A model generated the notes under the pieces. It worked only from the letters and a program-made list of their open reading frames with translations, was not told the DNA's origin and did no database searches. The position numbers were made by a program, and so were the translations under genes. From Morinoia aosen (Eukaryota > Arthropoda > Malacostraca > Amphipoda > Talitridae), in assembly GCA_030386875.1 (NCBI GenBank), contig CM059560.1, forward strand, positions 34,094,183 to 34,158,182: DNA of 64,000 nt. The letters are read 5' to 3'. Below are positions 46,055-55,131 of the stretch, piece after piece. Numbering within the stretch: position 1 is the first letter of the stretch; each line of letters starts with the position of its first letter.

Positions 46055-46072
46055 TGGTGTCAGGAGTGGGAT
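46055..46072 (+). other. Primer binding site, tRNA-Leu
   Basis: TGGTGTCAGGAGTGGGAT, 2 bp after the LTR, is complementary to the 3' end of animal tRNA-Leu plus CCA over all 18 bases, allowing a known A/G variant. Confidence 0.85.
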
Positions 46073-46202
46073 TTGGCTTCAGATACGGGGACGGTCGGTA
46101 GGATAAGGAGTAGTGCAATAAATTGGGATTTTTAATAAAACTTATTATCGTTTGCTGGCAGTAGACATTTTTTTCGTGGCTTAATTTGGGCTAAGAGTGA
46201 AG

Positions 46203-47156
46203 ATGGAAACAAAATCTGAGTTAGCTGACGTAATGCTTAGTCTCACAGAGGCAATCAAGGGCTTACGTTCAGACAAATTGCCTCCACCGGGGAAGTTTTC
46301 AGGCAAGTCTAGCGACGGTCAGGTCTCGGTTTTCTTGACTAAATTTGAGAATTATGCAAGTTCTAAGTACCAGGAAAACAAGTCGGCTTGGGTTCAGGAA
46401 TTGCCAGAATTTCTTGAGGGGGAAGCCAAGAATATAGTTCAAGCATACGGAACGGGAGCTGACTATGGGGAAGTAAAAAATAGGTTGATTCAGGAACTAG
46501 AGCTTCACGAAAAATTAAGTGATGATGGGTACACAGAATTCTTGCGGGCAGAAAGAAATAGGGGTGAATCACTGACTTGCTATAGTATTAGGCTTGAAAG
46601 GATGGTAGCAAAAGTGGATAGTGTAGGAAAAGAGGGCAAAGAACTCTTGGCTCGAAATAAATTTATTAGTTCCCTAGCACCGGAGCTGGTACGTCGGCTT
46701 AAGTTATTCGTTGGCCAGCAGGAGTCCATTGTACTCAGTGCAGTGGCCCGACTAGCAGCCAGTTTGGAGGCCGATATGACAGCTACCGAGGAAAGAATGG
46801 GGAATAATACTCGAGCGGAACAAATTTACTTAGCGACGCCATACGCGCCAGAAACAAATAATGATAACATTGAACACCAGGAACGCGGGCCGGCCAGATC
46901 AATGCGTTGTTTTCGTTGTGGACAGGAGGGACATTTTGTGCGGGACTGTACACAGCAGGTAGCACATAGAGACAGATTCGGGGAAGTTGTTAGTTCAGAA
47001 CGCGGGTTGAAATGTGCGTATTGTGGCAAGAAGGGACATTTGATGAAGGACTGTCAGGGATTTTTGGAGAAATGCGCAGCTTGTGTATGGTGTGGGGAAA
47101 TCACACATCGTAGTTTCCAGTGTGCGCACAAACCAGGTCGACAGTCGGGAAACTAG
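46203..47156 (+). CDS. gag: Gag of the second Ty3 element
   Basis: About 317 residues from the first ATG (46203) after the leader; a GTG two codons upstream is not needed. It would build the particle and bind the element RNA. The N-terminal 190 residues are helical with the Ty3 capsid pattern (KFSGKSSDGQVSVFLTKFEN, then LPEFLEGEAKNIV and FLRAERNRGESLTCY). Three C-C-H-C zinc knuckles follow: CFRCGQEGHFVRDC, CAYCGKKGHLMKDC and CVWCGEITHRSFQC. The frame ends TCG GGA AAC TAG, so the last three sense codons carry the slippery heptamer. No internal stops. Confidence 0.92.
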   Translation: METKSELADVMLSLTEAIKGLRSDKLPPPGKFSGKSSDGQVSVFLTKFENYASSKYQENKSAWVQELPEFLEGEAKNIVQAYGTGADYGEVKNRLIQELELHEKLSDDGYTEFLRAERNRGESLTCYSIRLERMVAKVDSVGKEGKELLARNKFISSLAPELVRRLKLFVGQQESIVLSAVARLAASLEADMTATEERMGNNTRAEQIYLATPYAPETNNDNIEHQERGPARSMRCFRCGQEGHFVRDCTQQVAHRDRFGEVVSSERGLKCAYCGKKGHLMKDCQGFLEKCAACVWCGEITHRSFQCAHKPGRQSGN

Positions 47157-47188
47157 GTGACTCCGGTATGGAAGAGGCACAGCCGGAG
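47147..47188 (+). promoter_or_regulatory. -1 ribosomal frameshift site with stem-loop
   Basis: GGGAAAC (47147-47153) is read G GGA AAC directly before the gag stop TAG (47154-47156); slipping -1 enters the pol frame. After a 7-nt spacer, CTCCGG (47161-47166) pairs with CCGGAG (47183-47188) around a 16-nt loop. Heptamer, spacing and stem match the usual layout of -1 signals, and pol has no ATG until after the overlap. Confidence 0.85.
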
Positions 47189-49741
47189 CAGTGTCATGAT
47201 AGTCCTCAAAATATTGAGATGGTGCGGCAGAAGCGTGAGGTAGCGGTGGCGTACGCGGTGGTTGTAGAGGTTGGTCAGTTACAGGTTGATGGCCTAGTAG
47301 ATACAGGCGCGTCGATCTCTTTAATTACAGAGGAGCTGCTCCATAGAATTCCGGGCGTTCAAGGAAAACTTTGCGCTTCCGCCGTGAGTAATGTGGTAGG
47401 AATTTCGGGAAACGAAATTAGAACAGAAGGTGAGATATACTTGACAGTAACGATTGGCAGAACTAAGTTCTCAAGGCATGGGTTTTTGGTGATGACTAAG
47501 CCGGTACAGTCGTTCAGTTGTGTGTTGGGCTTAGATTTTCTCGATAGCTTTGAACTAACGTTGAGTGCTTCAGATAGGACTTTGGAGAAAGGAAGTAGTC
47601 AAGATCGTACAAGAATAGCTCGGTTGAAGGTGATGACTTCGCGCAGAGCGGAATTTCCAGTTTTCAGTGCGGCGGAAGTAACTGTACCTTCTAGGCAGAT
47701 GTTGCATTTGTCCGCTCAAGTGAAGAGGGCACCAAATAAATTTGAAGGGTATTTAGAGCCAGTCGATAATGGGACTCGTCCATTGATGGTAGCTTCATCA
47801 GTAAATGTCGTAGACGATGAACATATTCGAGTAGAAGTAATGAACCCATTTGACAGTGATGTGAGGTTAGCCAAGCACACAAGACTAGGTACTTTGGTGG
47901 CTTTGTGTCGGGAAGAAGTAGAGCAGGATGAAGAGATGGGCGAGGTGCCGGGTGACCTTAGCTTGGACGGTACGGATCTGACTGCAGAACAAAGGACGAT
48001 AGTTGCTGAACTGATGACTGCGCATAAAGACGTTTTTGCGACAGATGAGGCAGACGTGGGGTGTACCGAGACAGTGCGGCACCATATAGATGTTCAGGGT
48101 GCAGCGCCTGTAAAACAAAGAAATAGACGTTACCCGGGGCCCATGAAAGAGGAAATCGACCTAGAGGTAAAACTATTAGCGGAAAAAGGTATTATTGAGC
48201 CATCTAAGTCACCATGGTCGTCTCCGTTAGTGCCAGTTAGGAAGAAGAGCGGAAAACTAAGACTTTGTGTGGACTTTAGAATGTTAAATAGCTTGACAAA
48301 ACCAGACTGTTTTCCGCTGCCTCATATAGGAGATACGATAAACAAACTTTCAGGAAATTATTATTTTTCTACGCTTGACTTGAAGTCGGGATATTATCAG
48401 GTGCCTCTGACTGAATCTTCGCGAGAACTGACTGCTTTCTCTACTGGTACGGAACTGTATCAATTCACTAGGCTTCCGTTTGGCGTATGCAACGGGCCGG
48501 CTACGTTCTCACGGCTAATAAGTTTAGTAATTAAGGGGCTACCGAGTGACTCTGTGCAGGCTTACATTGACGATATTTTGGTCGCTAGTGGGACGTTTGC
48601 TGAACATGTCCAGGCGTTGGAGAGGGTGTTCGGCCGGCTTCGAGTTCACGGGCTCAAGCTGAACTTGGAAAAATGTTGTTTGTTTCAAGAGCAGGTCGAT
48701 TACTTGGGTCACTCCGTCGGTAGACTTGGTGTGAGTCCGCTAGAAAAGAATATAGGGGCGATCCAAGAGTTTCCAGTGCCACGAACGGTACGGCAGTTAA
48801 GATCCTTCCTGGGTATGGTGAACTATTATAAGAGTTTTATAAAAGACTCCGCCAATTTACTGCACCCCTTATACCTGGCGACAGCCATGGGGAAATGGGA
48901 ATGGACTGCCGAGTGCCAGCAAGCATTTGAGAACGCGAAAACCGTATTGGTGACCGCTCCAATTCTAGCGTACCCAGACTTTGTGACGGGACAGCCATTC
49001 GTGTTGACGACTGACGCTAGCGGATGGAGAGCTGGCGCGGTGCTGTCTCAGGTGCAAAGCGGCCAAGAAAGAGTGATCGGTTATGCCGGGGTCAGTTTTA
49101 ATAAGGCCCAAATGAGATACAGCGAAACGGACAAAGAGCTAACGGCAATCAGGTTTGCAGTAAATCACTTTAGAATTTACTTGAGTGGTAGGAAATATGT
49201 GATCCGAACGGACCATCAGCCTCTGATATATCTTCACAATATGAAGCGTACCGACGACCGACTGATGAGGACGTTGGCTGACTTGGCTATTGGTCAGTAT
49301 AGCATCGAGTATGTGCCCGGGAAAACTAATGTAGTTGCTGACTGTCTGTCCCGGGTGAATTTTCCTTGGTCAGTTCCAGAGGGAGATGAGAATGCTCCCG
49401 AGCCAGAATGTGGGGAATACCAGGTAGCCGAAGTAGAGGGGGGCCCAAATTCTTTGTTTGTGGCATTGAGCCGAGCCTCGGGTCTGGGAGACGCGTTGAC
49501 GCTCCGAGAGCAGGCGATAGACAGATTATTGCAGGAACCCAAAGCATTCGGTAGGACTGGTAAGGCCGCGGATCGTAGGATGATTTCGAGTTGGAAAAAT
49601 CCGGATGTTTTCCCTCCATGGGAGGCTCTCGTGGCGTTTGCGCAGTTATTTGACTTGAGAGTGGAGGTGGTTTGCAAGCCAGGAGGGTTGGTTGTTGCAA
49701 ATCCTGTGGGGGAGAAGGGAACTGTTAAACTGGAATGTTAA
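47147..49741 (+). CDS. pol: Pol of the second Ty3 element, part before the in-frame stop
   Basis: Polyprotein in the -1 frame to gag. Protease: LVDTGASISLI with DTG at 47300-47308 and VLGLDFL. Reverse transcriptase: LRLCVDFRMLNSLT, STLDLKSGYYQVPL, and catalytic YIDD at 48562-48573. RNase H: LTTDASGWRAGAVLS, a Glu in ETDKELTAI, then RTDHQPLIYL. Then a region not usual in Ty3 Pol: PNSLFVALS (49445-49471), LREQAIDRLLQ, a Trp-containing stretch and LVAFAQLFDLRVEVV. This fits the core of an OTU-type cysteine protease, but with Ser (codon 49451-49453) where the nucleophile Cys is expected. A TAA at 49739-49741 ends the frame in that domain. The same frame continues straight on in the next entry. 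Confidence 0.92.
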   Translation, partial: GKLGDSGMEEAQPEQCHDSPQNIEMVRQKREVAVAYAVVVEVGQLQVDGLVDTGASISLITEELLHRIPGVQGKLCASAVSNVVGISGNEIRTEGEIYLTVTIGRTKFSRHGFLVMTKPVQSFSCVLGLDFLDSFELTLSASDRTLEKGSSQDRTRIARLKVMTSRRAEFPVFSAAEVTVPSRQMLHLSAQVKRAPNKFEGYLEPVDNGTRPLMVASSVNVVDDEHIRVEVMNPFDSDVRLAKHTRLGTLVALCREEVEQDEEMGEVPGDLSLDGTDLTAEQRTIVAELMTAHKDVFATDEADVGCTETVRHHIDVQGAAPVKQRNRRYPGPMKEEIDLEVKLLAEKGIIEPSKSPWSSPLVPVRKKSGKLRLCVDFRMLNSLTKPDCFPLPHIGDTINKLSGNYYFSTLDLKSGYYQVPLTESSRELTAFSTGTELYQFTRLPFGVCNGPATFSRLISLVIKGLPSDSVQAYIDDILVASGTFAEHVQALERVFGRLRVHGLKLNLEKCCLFQEQVDYLGHSVGRLGVSPLEKNIGAIQEFPVPRTVRQLRSFLGMVNYYKSFIKDSANLLHPLYLATAMGKWEWTAECQQAFENAKTVLVTAPILAYPDFVTGQPFVLTTDASGWRAGAVLSQVQSGQERVIGYAGVSFNKAQMRYSETDKELTAIRFAVNHFRIYLSGRKYVIRTDHQPLIYLHNMKRTDDRLMRTLADLAIGQYSIEYVPGKTNVVADCLSRVNFPWSVPEGDENAPEPECGEYQVAEVEGGPNSLFVALSRASGLGDALTLREQAIDRLLQEPKAFGRTGKAADRRMISSWKNPDVFPPWEALVAFAQLFDLRVEVVCKPGGLVVANPVGEKGTVKLEC

Positions 49742-49800
49742 GGAGGCGTGCATTTTAATGTTATCATAGCAGGTATACCAGCAGAAAGGGTCAATGTAGC
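49430..49800 (+). other. OTU-like domain split by an in-frame TAA
   Basis: What is seen: PNSLF then, about 100 residues later in the same frame and 9 nt past a TAA stop, VHFNVII. In OTU proteases the nucleophile sits in an N-C-L-F-type block and the catalytic His in an H-[YF]-N-type block at about this distance. The intervening LR...L and W...L.A.A....V patterns also fit. So both ends of an OTU fold are present, with Cys replaced by Ser and a stop between them. Whether the stop is a recent lesion or is read through cannot be told from one copy. Confidence 0.65.
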
Positions 49801-51685
49801 AGCGCCTCACGGGCAAGGTAGCCAGGAGGGTGCTTGCCAGTTGGCTGACCTTCGGTTAGGAGAGGAAATACAGATGTTCGCGCCGCATCAACTGCAGGAC
49901 CAGAGGTTGGTGAGGGTGCGCAAGGCTCTGGAAAAGAAGGAAAAAGACCCAGCATTAGGATATTTGCGACGACATTTTAATAGCTTAGTGTTACATAGCG
50001 ATGCCATATGTTACAAATATAAGCTAGGGGGTGAGGAAAAGTTCCTACCAGTGATTCCAGACAGTCAATTGAAGGGCTTAGTTACACAGTTTCATGAACA
50101 TGTAGCACATGCGGGGCAGGCTAAGGTTAGCAAGGCATTCCGGCGGTGTTACTTTCATCCCAGCCCATACAAGACTATCAAGGAAGTGATAAGAGAATGT
50201 CGGACGTGCCAGTTGCATAAAGGAGTAAGTGCAAAAGATTACCCGCTGTATGGGTTGAGTGCTAAGTGCACGGCGCCGTATGATATTTATGCGGTTGATT
50301 TGATGCAATTGCCGCGTACTGCCAGAGGACATATAGGATTATTGGTGGGTATTGATTTATGGTCCAAATTTGGACACGCAATACCTATACGTTCAAAAGC
50401 TGCGCCGGGAGTTGCGCGTGCATTGGAGTATGGTATATTGGCTAGTTGCCCTAGAACCCCTAAAATTTTGCGGTCCGACAATGGTCCCGAGTTTCGAGCT
50501 AGGTTGTTCGGACAATTGTTGGACAGGTACGGGGTGCGGCATGAGCGCTCAATCGCCTATGCGCCGCATACCAATGGAGCGGTGGAGAGACTCAACCGGA
50601 CCATCAAGGAGAGACTCGCCACGGCCTGCGCTGGTAACCCTGGGAGCTGGGATCTGGAAATAGCAAGAGTGATGTCCCAGTACAATAGACTTACCCACAG
50701 TGAGACCGGTCGAGCCCCGTGTGAATTCTTTGTGAAGGAGGCTGCGGTGCCAGATCTGCCAAGGTCACCCCGGATGTGGCGACCCGCTGGACCGAAGTTC
50801 CGACCGTTCGCAGTGGGAGAACGGGTCCTGCGACGGGTACCTTACGCACGGGAGGACGACAGACACAAACTCACCCCGCAGTTCCAGGGTTCCTACGAGG
50901 TGCTGGAGGTTGACAGGAACCAGGTCACCTATAAGATACGGGACCTGCAGCGGCGAAGGGCTCCCTTCAAGGTGCACGTGAGGCAATTGAAGAAATATTA
51001 TGGAAACGACATGGGTCAGGACCAGCCAGCGCAACTCGAGAGGAGGAACGAAGCAGAAGGTCTGCCGCAAAGGCAGCCACGCAAGAGAACCCGTCGAGAA
51101 GTGGGGCCAAAGGAAGACGGGGTTGGGGCAGCAGGAGAGATGCAAGAGGACCAAGTGGCTCCCGTGGAGGATGAGTGGTTGGGTCGCCCAATTCATCCGC
51201 TGCCACCATTTCCGGCAACACAGCAGGGGGAGGTGATGGGCGACGACACCAGCGGGGACTTCTCGAAATTTCTCGGACAATACCCGGATCTTCCGCCGTG
51301 CGAGGAGAGCCTTGACTTTTCGGGGTTCATCGGCCAGTACCCGGATCCCCCTCTGTTGCGAATGAGGAGAACGGAGGTGCCGGAAGCAGAACGCGGACCT
51401 CTCGTCTTGAGTGGGGGAGAGGCGAGTGAAAGCGGAGCTGCAGCAGAAGGCACCCCCGATTTTTCAGGTTTCGGGGGGTGGTCGCCATTGGAGAGAGCGC
51501 GCCCAGATGTACGAACTTCTACCCCGGCGGAGGAAGGTGACGAAAGGGGTAGCGACGCAGGGTGTTTGGAGGTAACAGAGGTGAGTGCCGGTGATAATAC
51601 TTGGTGGAGAACGGAACCTTCGGAGCCAGAAGATGAAATATTGCCTCGATTAAGACCAAAAAAGAGGTTAGATTATAAATGCTGA
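49742..51685 (+). CDS. pol: Pol of the second Ty3 element, part after the stop (integrase and tail)
   Basis: In the same frame as the preceding pol part, directly after its TAA. It starts with the OTU-like His block (VHFNVII). Integrase: a zinc finger with HEHVAHAG and CRTCQ (about 50090-50215). Catalytic residues: Asp in YAVDLMQL (about 50297), Asp in RSDNGPEF (about 50477), Glu in GAVERLNR (about 50585). A C-terminal part has HKLTPQFQGSYEVLEV and PFKVHVRQLKKY, the usual binding domain of Ty3 integrase. A 230-residue acidic/Pro-rich tail follows with three versions of the motif DFS[GK]F[IL]GQYPD (about 51258, 51310 and 51459). Ends TGA at 51683-51685. No lesion was seen in this part. Confidence 0.9.
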   Translation, partial: GGVHFNVIIAGIPAERVNVAAPHGQGSQEGACQLADLRLGEEIQMFAPHQLQDQRLVRVRKALEKKEKDPALGYLRRHFNSLVLHSDAICYKYKLGGEEKFLPVIPDSQLKGLVTQFHEHVAHAGQAKVSKAFRRCYFHPSPYKTIKEVIRECRTCQLHKGVSAKDYPLYGLSAKCTAPYDIYAVDLMQLPRTARGHIGLLVGIDLWSKFGHAIPIRSKAAPGVARALEYGILASCPRTPKILRSDNGPEFRARLFGQLLDRYGVRHERSIAYAPHTNGAVERLNRTIKERLATACAGNPGSWDLEIARVMSQYNRLTHSETGRAPCEFFVKEAAVPDLPRSPRMWRPAGPKFRPFAVGERVLRRVPYAREDDRHKLTPQFQGSYEVLEVDRNQVTYKIRDLQRRRAPFKVHVRQLKKYYGNDMGQDQPAQLERRNEAEGLPQRQPRKRTRREVGPKEDGVGAAGEMQEDQVAPVEDEWLGRPIHPLPPFPATQQGEVMGDDTSGDFSKFLGQYPDLPPCEESLDFSGFIGQYPDPPLLRMRRTEVPEAERGPLVLSGGEASESGAAAEGTPDFSGFGGWSPLERARPDVRTSTPAEEGDERGSDAGCLEVTEVSAGDNTWWRTEPSEPEDEILPRLRPKKRLDYKC

Positions 51686-52331
51686 GTGTCTACTTCGATA
51701 CTGCTTGGATTGTTTTTGTTTCAGGCCCGGGGATCTGTTGCTGCAGGCGATGGGCCAACGTAGCACGGGGTGCGATGGTCCGACCTGGGCTGCCTGTTTG
51801 TGTCCCGACCCTGCAGATGTCTTCTGAGGCGCGGCCGGTGCTGATGGTTGCCTGCCATCGCAACCCGACTGGTGTGAAGCCCTTTGGATGTCCGGGTCGG
51901 ATGTGACGGGCGGAGGCGCATACTCTTCAGAGATCATGGTCTCTGTTGCGAGCTGGGAACGCCATGGGAGGTGGACTTCTGCCGCCTGTTTGGCTGCTAA
52001 AGTGAAGCCTGCTCAGCGCCGGTTGCAGTATGGAGGAGCAGTCGCCGGTGTGCAATCTGCAGTCGTGTCGGCAGGCACGCGGCAAATCTGCAGCCGGACG
52101 TTTCGTCGTCACCTGCGAGACTGGCGGGAACTTGGAAGACAGAAGAACCGGATAGTGTTATCAATTTTAGAACAATGATGTACATAGTAAACCTTTTAGT
52201 AGTTGTCCAGTTGTCACGTGCTAGATGCATGTTTTCCTTAATGTATAACTTTTTAATCTTGTGCGGTAATTTGAGGATATTAGAGGCTTTAGTTGGAGCG
52301 ATGAGTTCTTACTAAATTAAGAAGGATGTAG
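51686..52331 (+). other. 3' untranslated part and weak polypurine tract
   Basis: Stop-rich in the pol frame. The open frames at 51679-52178 are short and unconserved in appearance. The last bases before the LTR (AAGAAGGATGTAG) are purine-rich but a poor polypurine tract. Confidence 0.5.
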
Positions 52332-52848
52332 TGTAGTGAAGAGACTTCACTACGTATTGTGTACGGCAACTGTACCGCTGGCGTGCACATGGAGCTCCGT
52401 CCTACTGCTGCTTGGCTGCAGCTAAAGTGGGCGGCTGCTCGACTGGAGTAGGCAGTTGCGTCGGAACCTTCATGGTGTGCACTTGTCTACGAGCAGGCTA
52501 ATAAAGCGGGTTGCCTGATGTTTGTAAGTGCCCCATGTAGTGCTTGCTCTATTCCTATGCCTATTTTACTGGGTAACGCCTAAGGTGTTTTGCCAGGGTG
52601 GTCAGTCAGCGGTAGAGCCACGGTTTCGTGTACGAAAGACGGCTATCGCGAGACCCGCCCTGACCCTGAGTCTGTTCTGTGAATTATCATTCCCCTGTTT
52701 TAATATATACTCTTAACTTGTCCGTGCCGTACTTTGACCTCGTATCTGGCCTTAGCTATTTAAGCCTGAGTAGCTATTCCCTGTCTGGCCGGCATCCTGA
52801 CAGGTCGGTTTCCAGTAACTAAACGTTATCAGGCTCGTGGTCGTTACA
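52332..52848 (+). repeat. 3' LTR of the second Ty3 element
   Basis: Same as the 5' LTR except two single-base changes and a 6-bp tandem duplication (CCCTGA twice near 52660). Followed by CTTG (52849-52852). Confidence 0.93.
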
Positions 52849-52988
52849 CTTGAAAACATACATTTAAACTCTTATCTCTGTATTCAACATTAGAAATCAT
52901 TCAAAAAACAGGAGAAAACAGAATGAATTCAGGCTGATGCAAGTTGGATATTACAAATAAACAAGAAACACATTTGGGGCCACGCCTA

Positions 52989-53168
52989 CAAGGCGTGTGG
53001 CAGGTGAGGCGTGTGGCTGGTAAGGAGTGTGGCTGGTGAGGCGTGTGGCTGGTGAGGCGTGTGGCTGGTGAGGCGTGTGGCTGGTGAGGCGTGTGGCTGG
53101 TGAGGCGTGTGGCTGGTGAGGCGTGTGGCTGGTGAGGCGTGTGGCTGGTGTGGTGTGTGGCTGGTGGC
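52989..53168. repeat. 16-bp minisatellite, block 2
   Basis: About eleven copies of the same GGCTGGTGAGGCGTGT unit as block 1, beginning with an AAGGCGTGTGGCAGG variant. Open frames on the minus strand are artefacts of the repeat. Confidence 0.9.
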
Positions 53169-54006
53169 AAGTGTGGTGTATGGATGTTATAAAACTTTGA
53201 ATTTGAAAATTAAGACTTGTTAACAAAGTGTACTGTATGGCATCCATTGAGTGTGAATGGAGATGCATGGAAATCATGTGTAGAAATTTTTGCATGTCAG
53301 TCATTTTATTTCTTCTAGCGCTCTATGCAAACCCACTCAAGGTAATTGCCATTGCTCATCAAAAAGCAGCCATCAGCACGTGTGCTAATTCAAATACAAA
53401 TGATACTGTAGTTAGCTTCCTTGCATATTCCCTGTAGATTTGCTCAAATTGGTTTTAACCCAGATTTTACAGATAACATGGTTTACCAACCTGTAATGTT
53501 GAATCTGCACATCTTGGTTTCATCATATGGCGTGCGAGTGTATCAACCATCAAAATTTAATAAAAAAACTTTAATATCACCTCTCAGGTAAAATTGTAGG
53601 CTGAAAATACAATTGCAAGTAGAGAGAACTTAGGTACCTCTAATTCAAATAGAAAATTGTCAGTCTCTCTGAAGTTATTTGTACAATTTTGAAAAAAATG
53701 TGGAGGTTGACAATTTTGGAAAAGCACAGAAAGCCGGCGTGTTTTTCATGATTTAAGACCATGAATAAAAATTGAGATGATCCTAAGCCCATTGAACATT
53801 AAAAGTCATTAGATTATGGTCTTGCGCACGTACTTACAAATTTTGAGCGCATAATTCCGTTCCAAAAACAAAAAAATTCTACATTTTCAGCAACACATCA
53901 TTTATGACAAAGCTTGAAACTATTTTAGAAATCAGATCAGGTTCATCTATGTTTTCCAAATAATAGAAATTAGTGTTATAAGAAAAACTTTTCATTATTT
54001 TAGTCA
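53169..54006. other. AT-rich sequence, no gene seen
   Basis: No recognised exon or repeat. Confidence 0.45.
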
Positions 54007-54010
54007 TTAA

Positions 54011-55127
54011 AGGGGATGTCTACCCAGAGTCTGGGAAACTCTTTTTTTTTTTTGCTCTATTTGCTAAAAATATGCTTACTTCACCAGCTGTCAAATTTGC
54101 AGAACGATCTGAGCATCATCAGTGAGGGAAGGGGGAAGGAGTCCTAACAGCAAGTGCATGTGCCACGCCCCTGAAAAATGTTTTTGTGGTTATTGCTCTA
54201 TTCAATACAGGAGTTTTTAGTTCACAAGCTAGCAAAGGTTGAGAGCTTTCTGTGCTTCATGAGAGAGGGAAATGAGGGGGGTTTGAATACAGCTGCTATC
54301 GCTGGGCAGTCATCGCATTAGACACAAAGTAGAAATATCAATTTTGCTCGCAAAGCTACACAACGTTCTTTGCTCTGTGAGAGGGGAAACAAAGGGGGAA
54401 GGGGAGGAGCGCTTAGAGAAGGACGCCGCAACGTGCGCTCTTAGAGATGTGATACATACCTGTGATACCCCTTGTAGTACGTCTTCCTTCAAGGAACCCA
54501 AAGAAAAAGGTAATATGTTTAGATAGCTTACAGAACATCAACTGCATAAATTTTTCCAAGCGGTATAGCTAATAAATGAAAAAAGGAAACAAAAATGAAA
54601 AATGGAAGGAAATATGCTTCCTGAACAGTTGAAGATGAAAAGTTCAAAAGCTATCTCCTCTGAAAGTTATTGTTGTAGGGAAAGGATTGAGGTCTAATTG
54701 AATGCACCAAGAGTGGTTACATGGCTGGACAGAAAATCAATTTAAAACTCGTAAATTTTTAGTTACTTTGAAAAATCTACAGAAAAGTCCACGGCATTTA
54801 AAAAAAAATATTTATAATTTCATAAAAACGAAAATATTACGAGTTTCAAATTTATTCTCCGTCTATCCATGCAGCAACTCTTTGCGCATTCAATGAGACC
54901 TAAATCATAGCTCTACAATAATAACTTATGGAAGAGATATCCATTGAAAAAACCCTATTTTTTCACCCATTTTTCCGTAATATCTCCATAATTATTTCAA
55001 AAGTGAAAAAAAGTCAGAGTTTACATAGTATTTATTTAATAATACATACAAACATCAAATTTCTTAGATCTAGATCCCATACAACAAATGTGACAGCAAT
55101 TTCCTTGATTCTGGGTGGACGTCCCCC
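54011..55127. mobile_element. TTAA-delimited element 1 of 3
   Basis: Preceded by TTAA (54007-54010) and followed by TTAA (55128-55131). The ends AGGGGATGTCTACCCAGAGT and, as reverse complement, GGGGGACGTCCACCCAGAAT match at 16 of 20. No transposase frame. Confidence 0.5.
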
Positions 55128-55131
55128 TTAA

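Larger units (their letters stand above)
45542..52848 (+). mobile_element. Ty3 LTR retrotransposon with OTU-like domain in Pol
   Basis: Complete 7307-bp element: LTRs of 511 and 517 bp, tRNA-Leu primer site, gag, pol in the -1 frame, and a 4-bp target duplication CTTG (45538-45541, 52849-52852). The LTRs differ by about two substitutions and one 6-bp insertion, so it is recent. Order in Pol: protease, reverse transcriptase, RNase H, OTU-like domain, integrase, and a tail with a triplicated motif. The tRNA-Leu primer suggests the mdg3/micropia side of Ty3, but the clade is not certain. A related solo LTR lies at 59533-60021. Confidence 0.93.

Noticed and set aside
50765..51280. 171-codon minus-strand frame
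   Set aside because: Antisense to the integrase C-terminal region; composition artefact.
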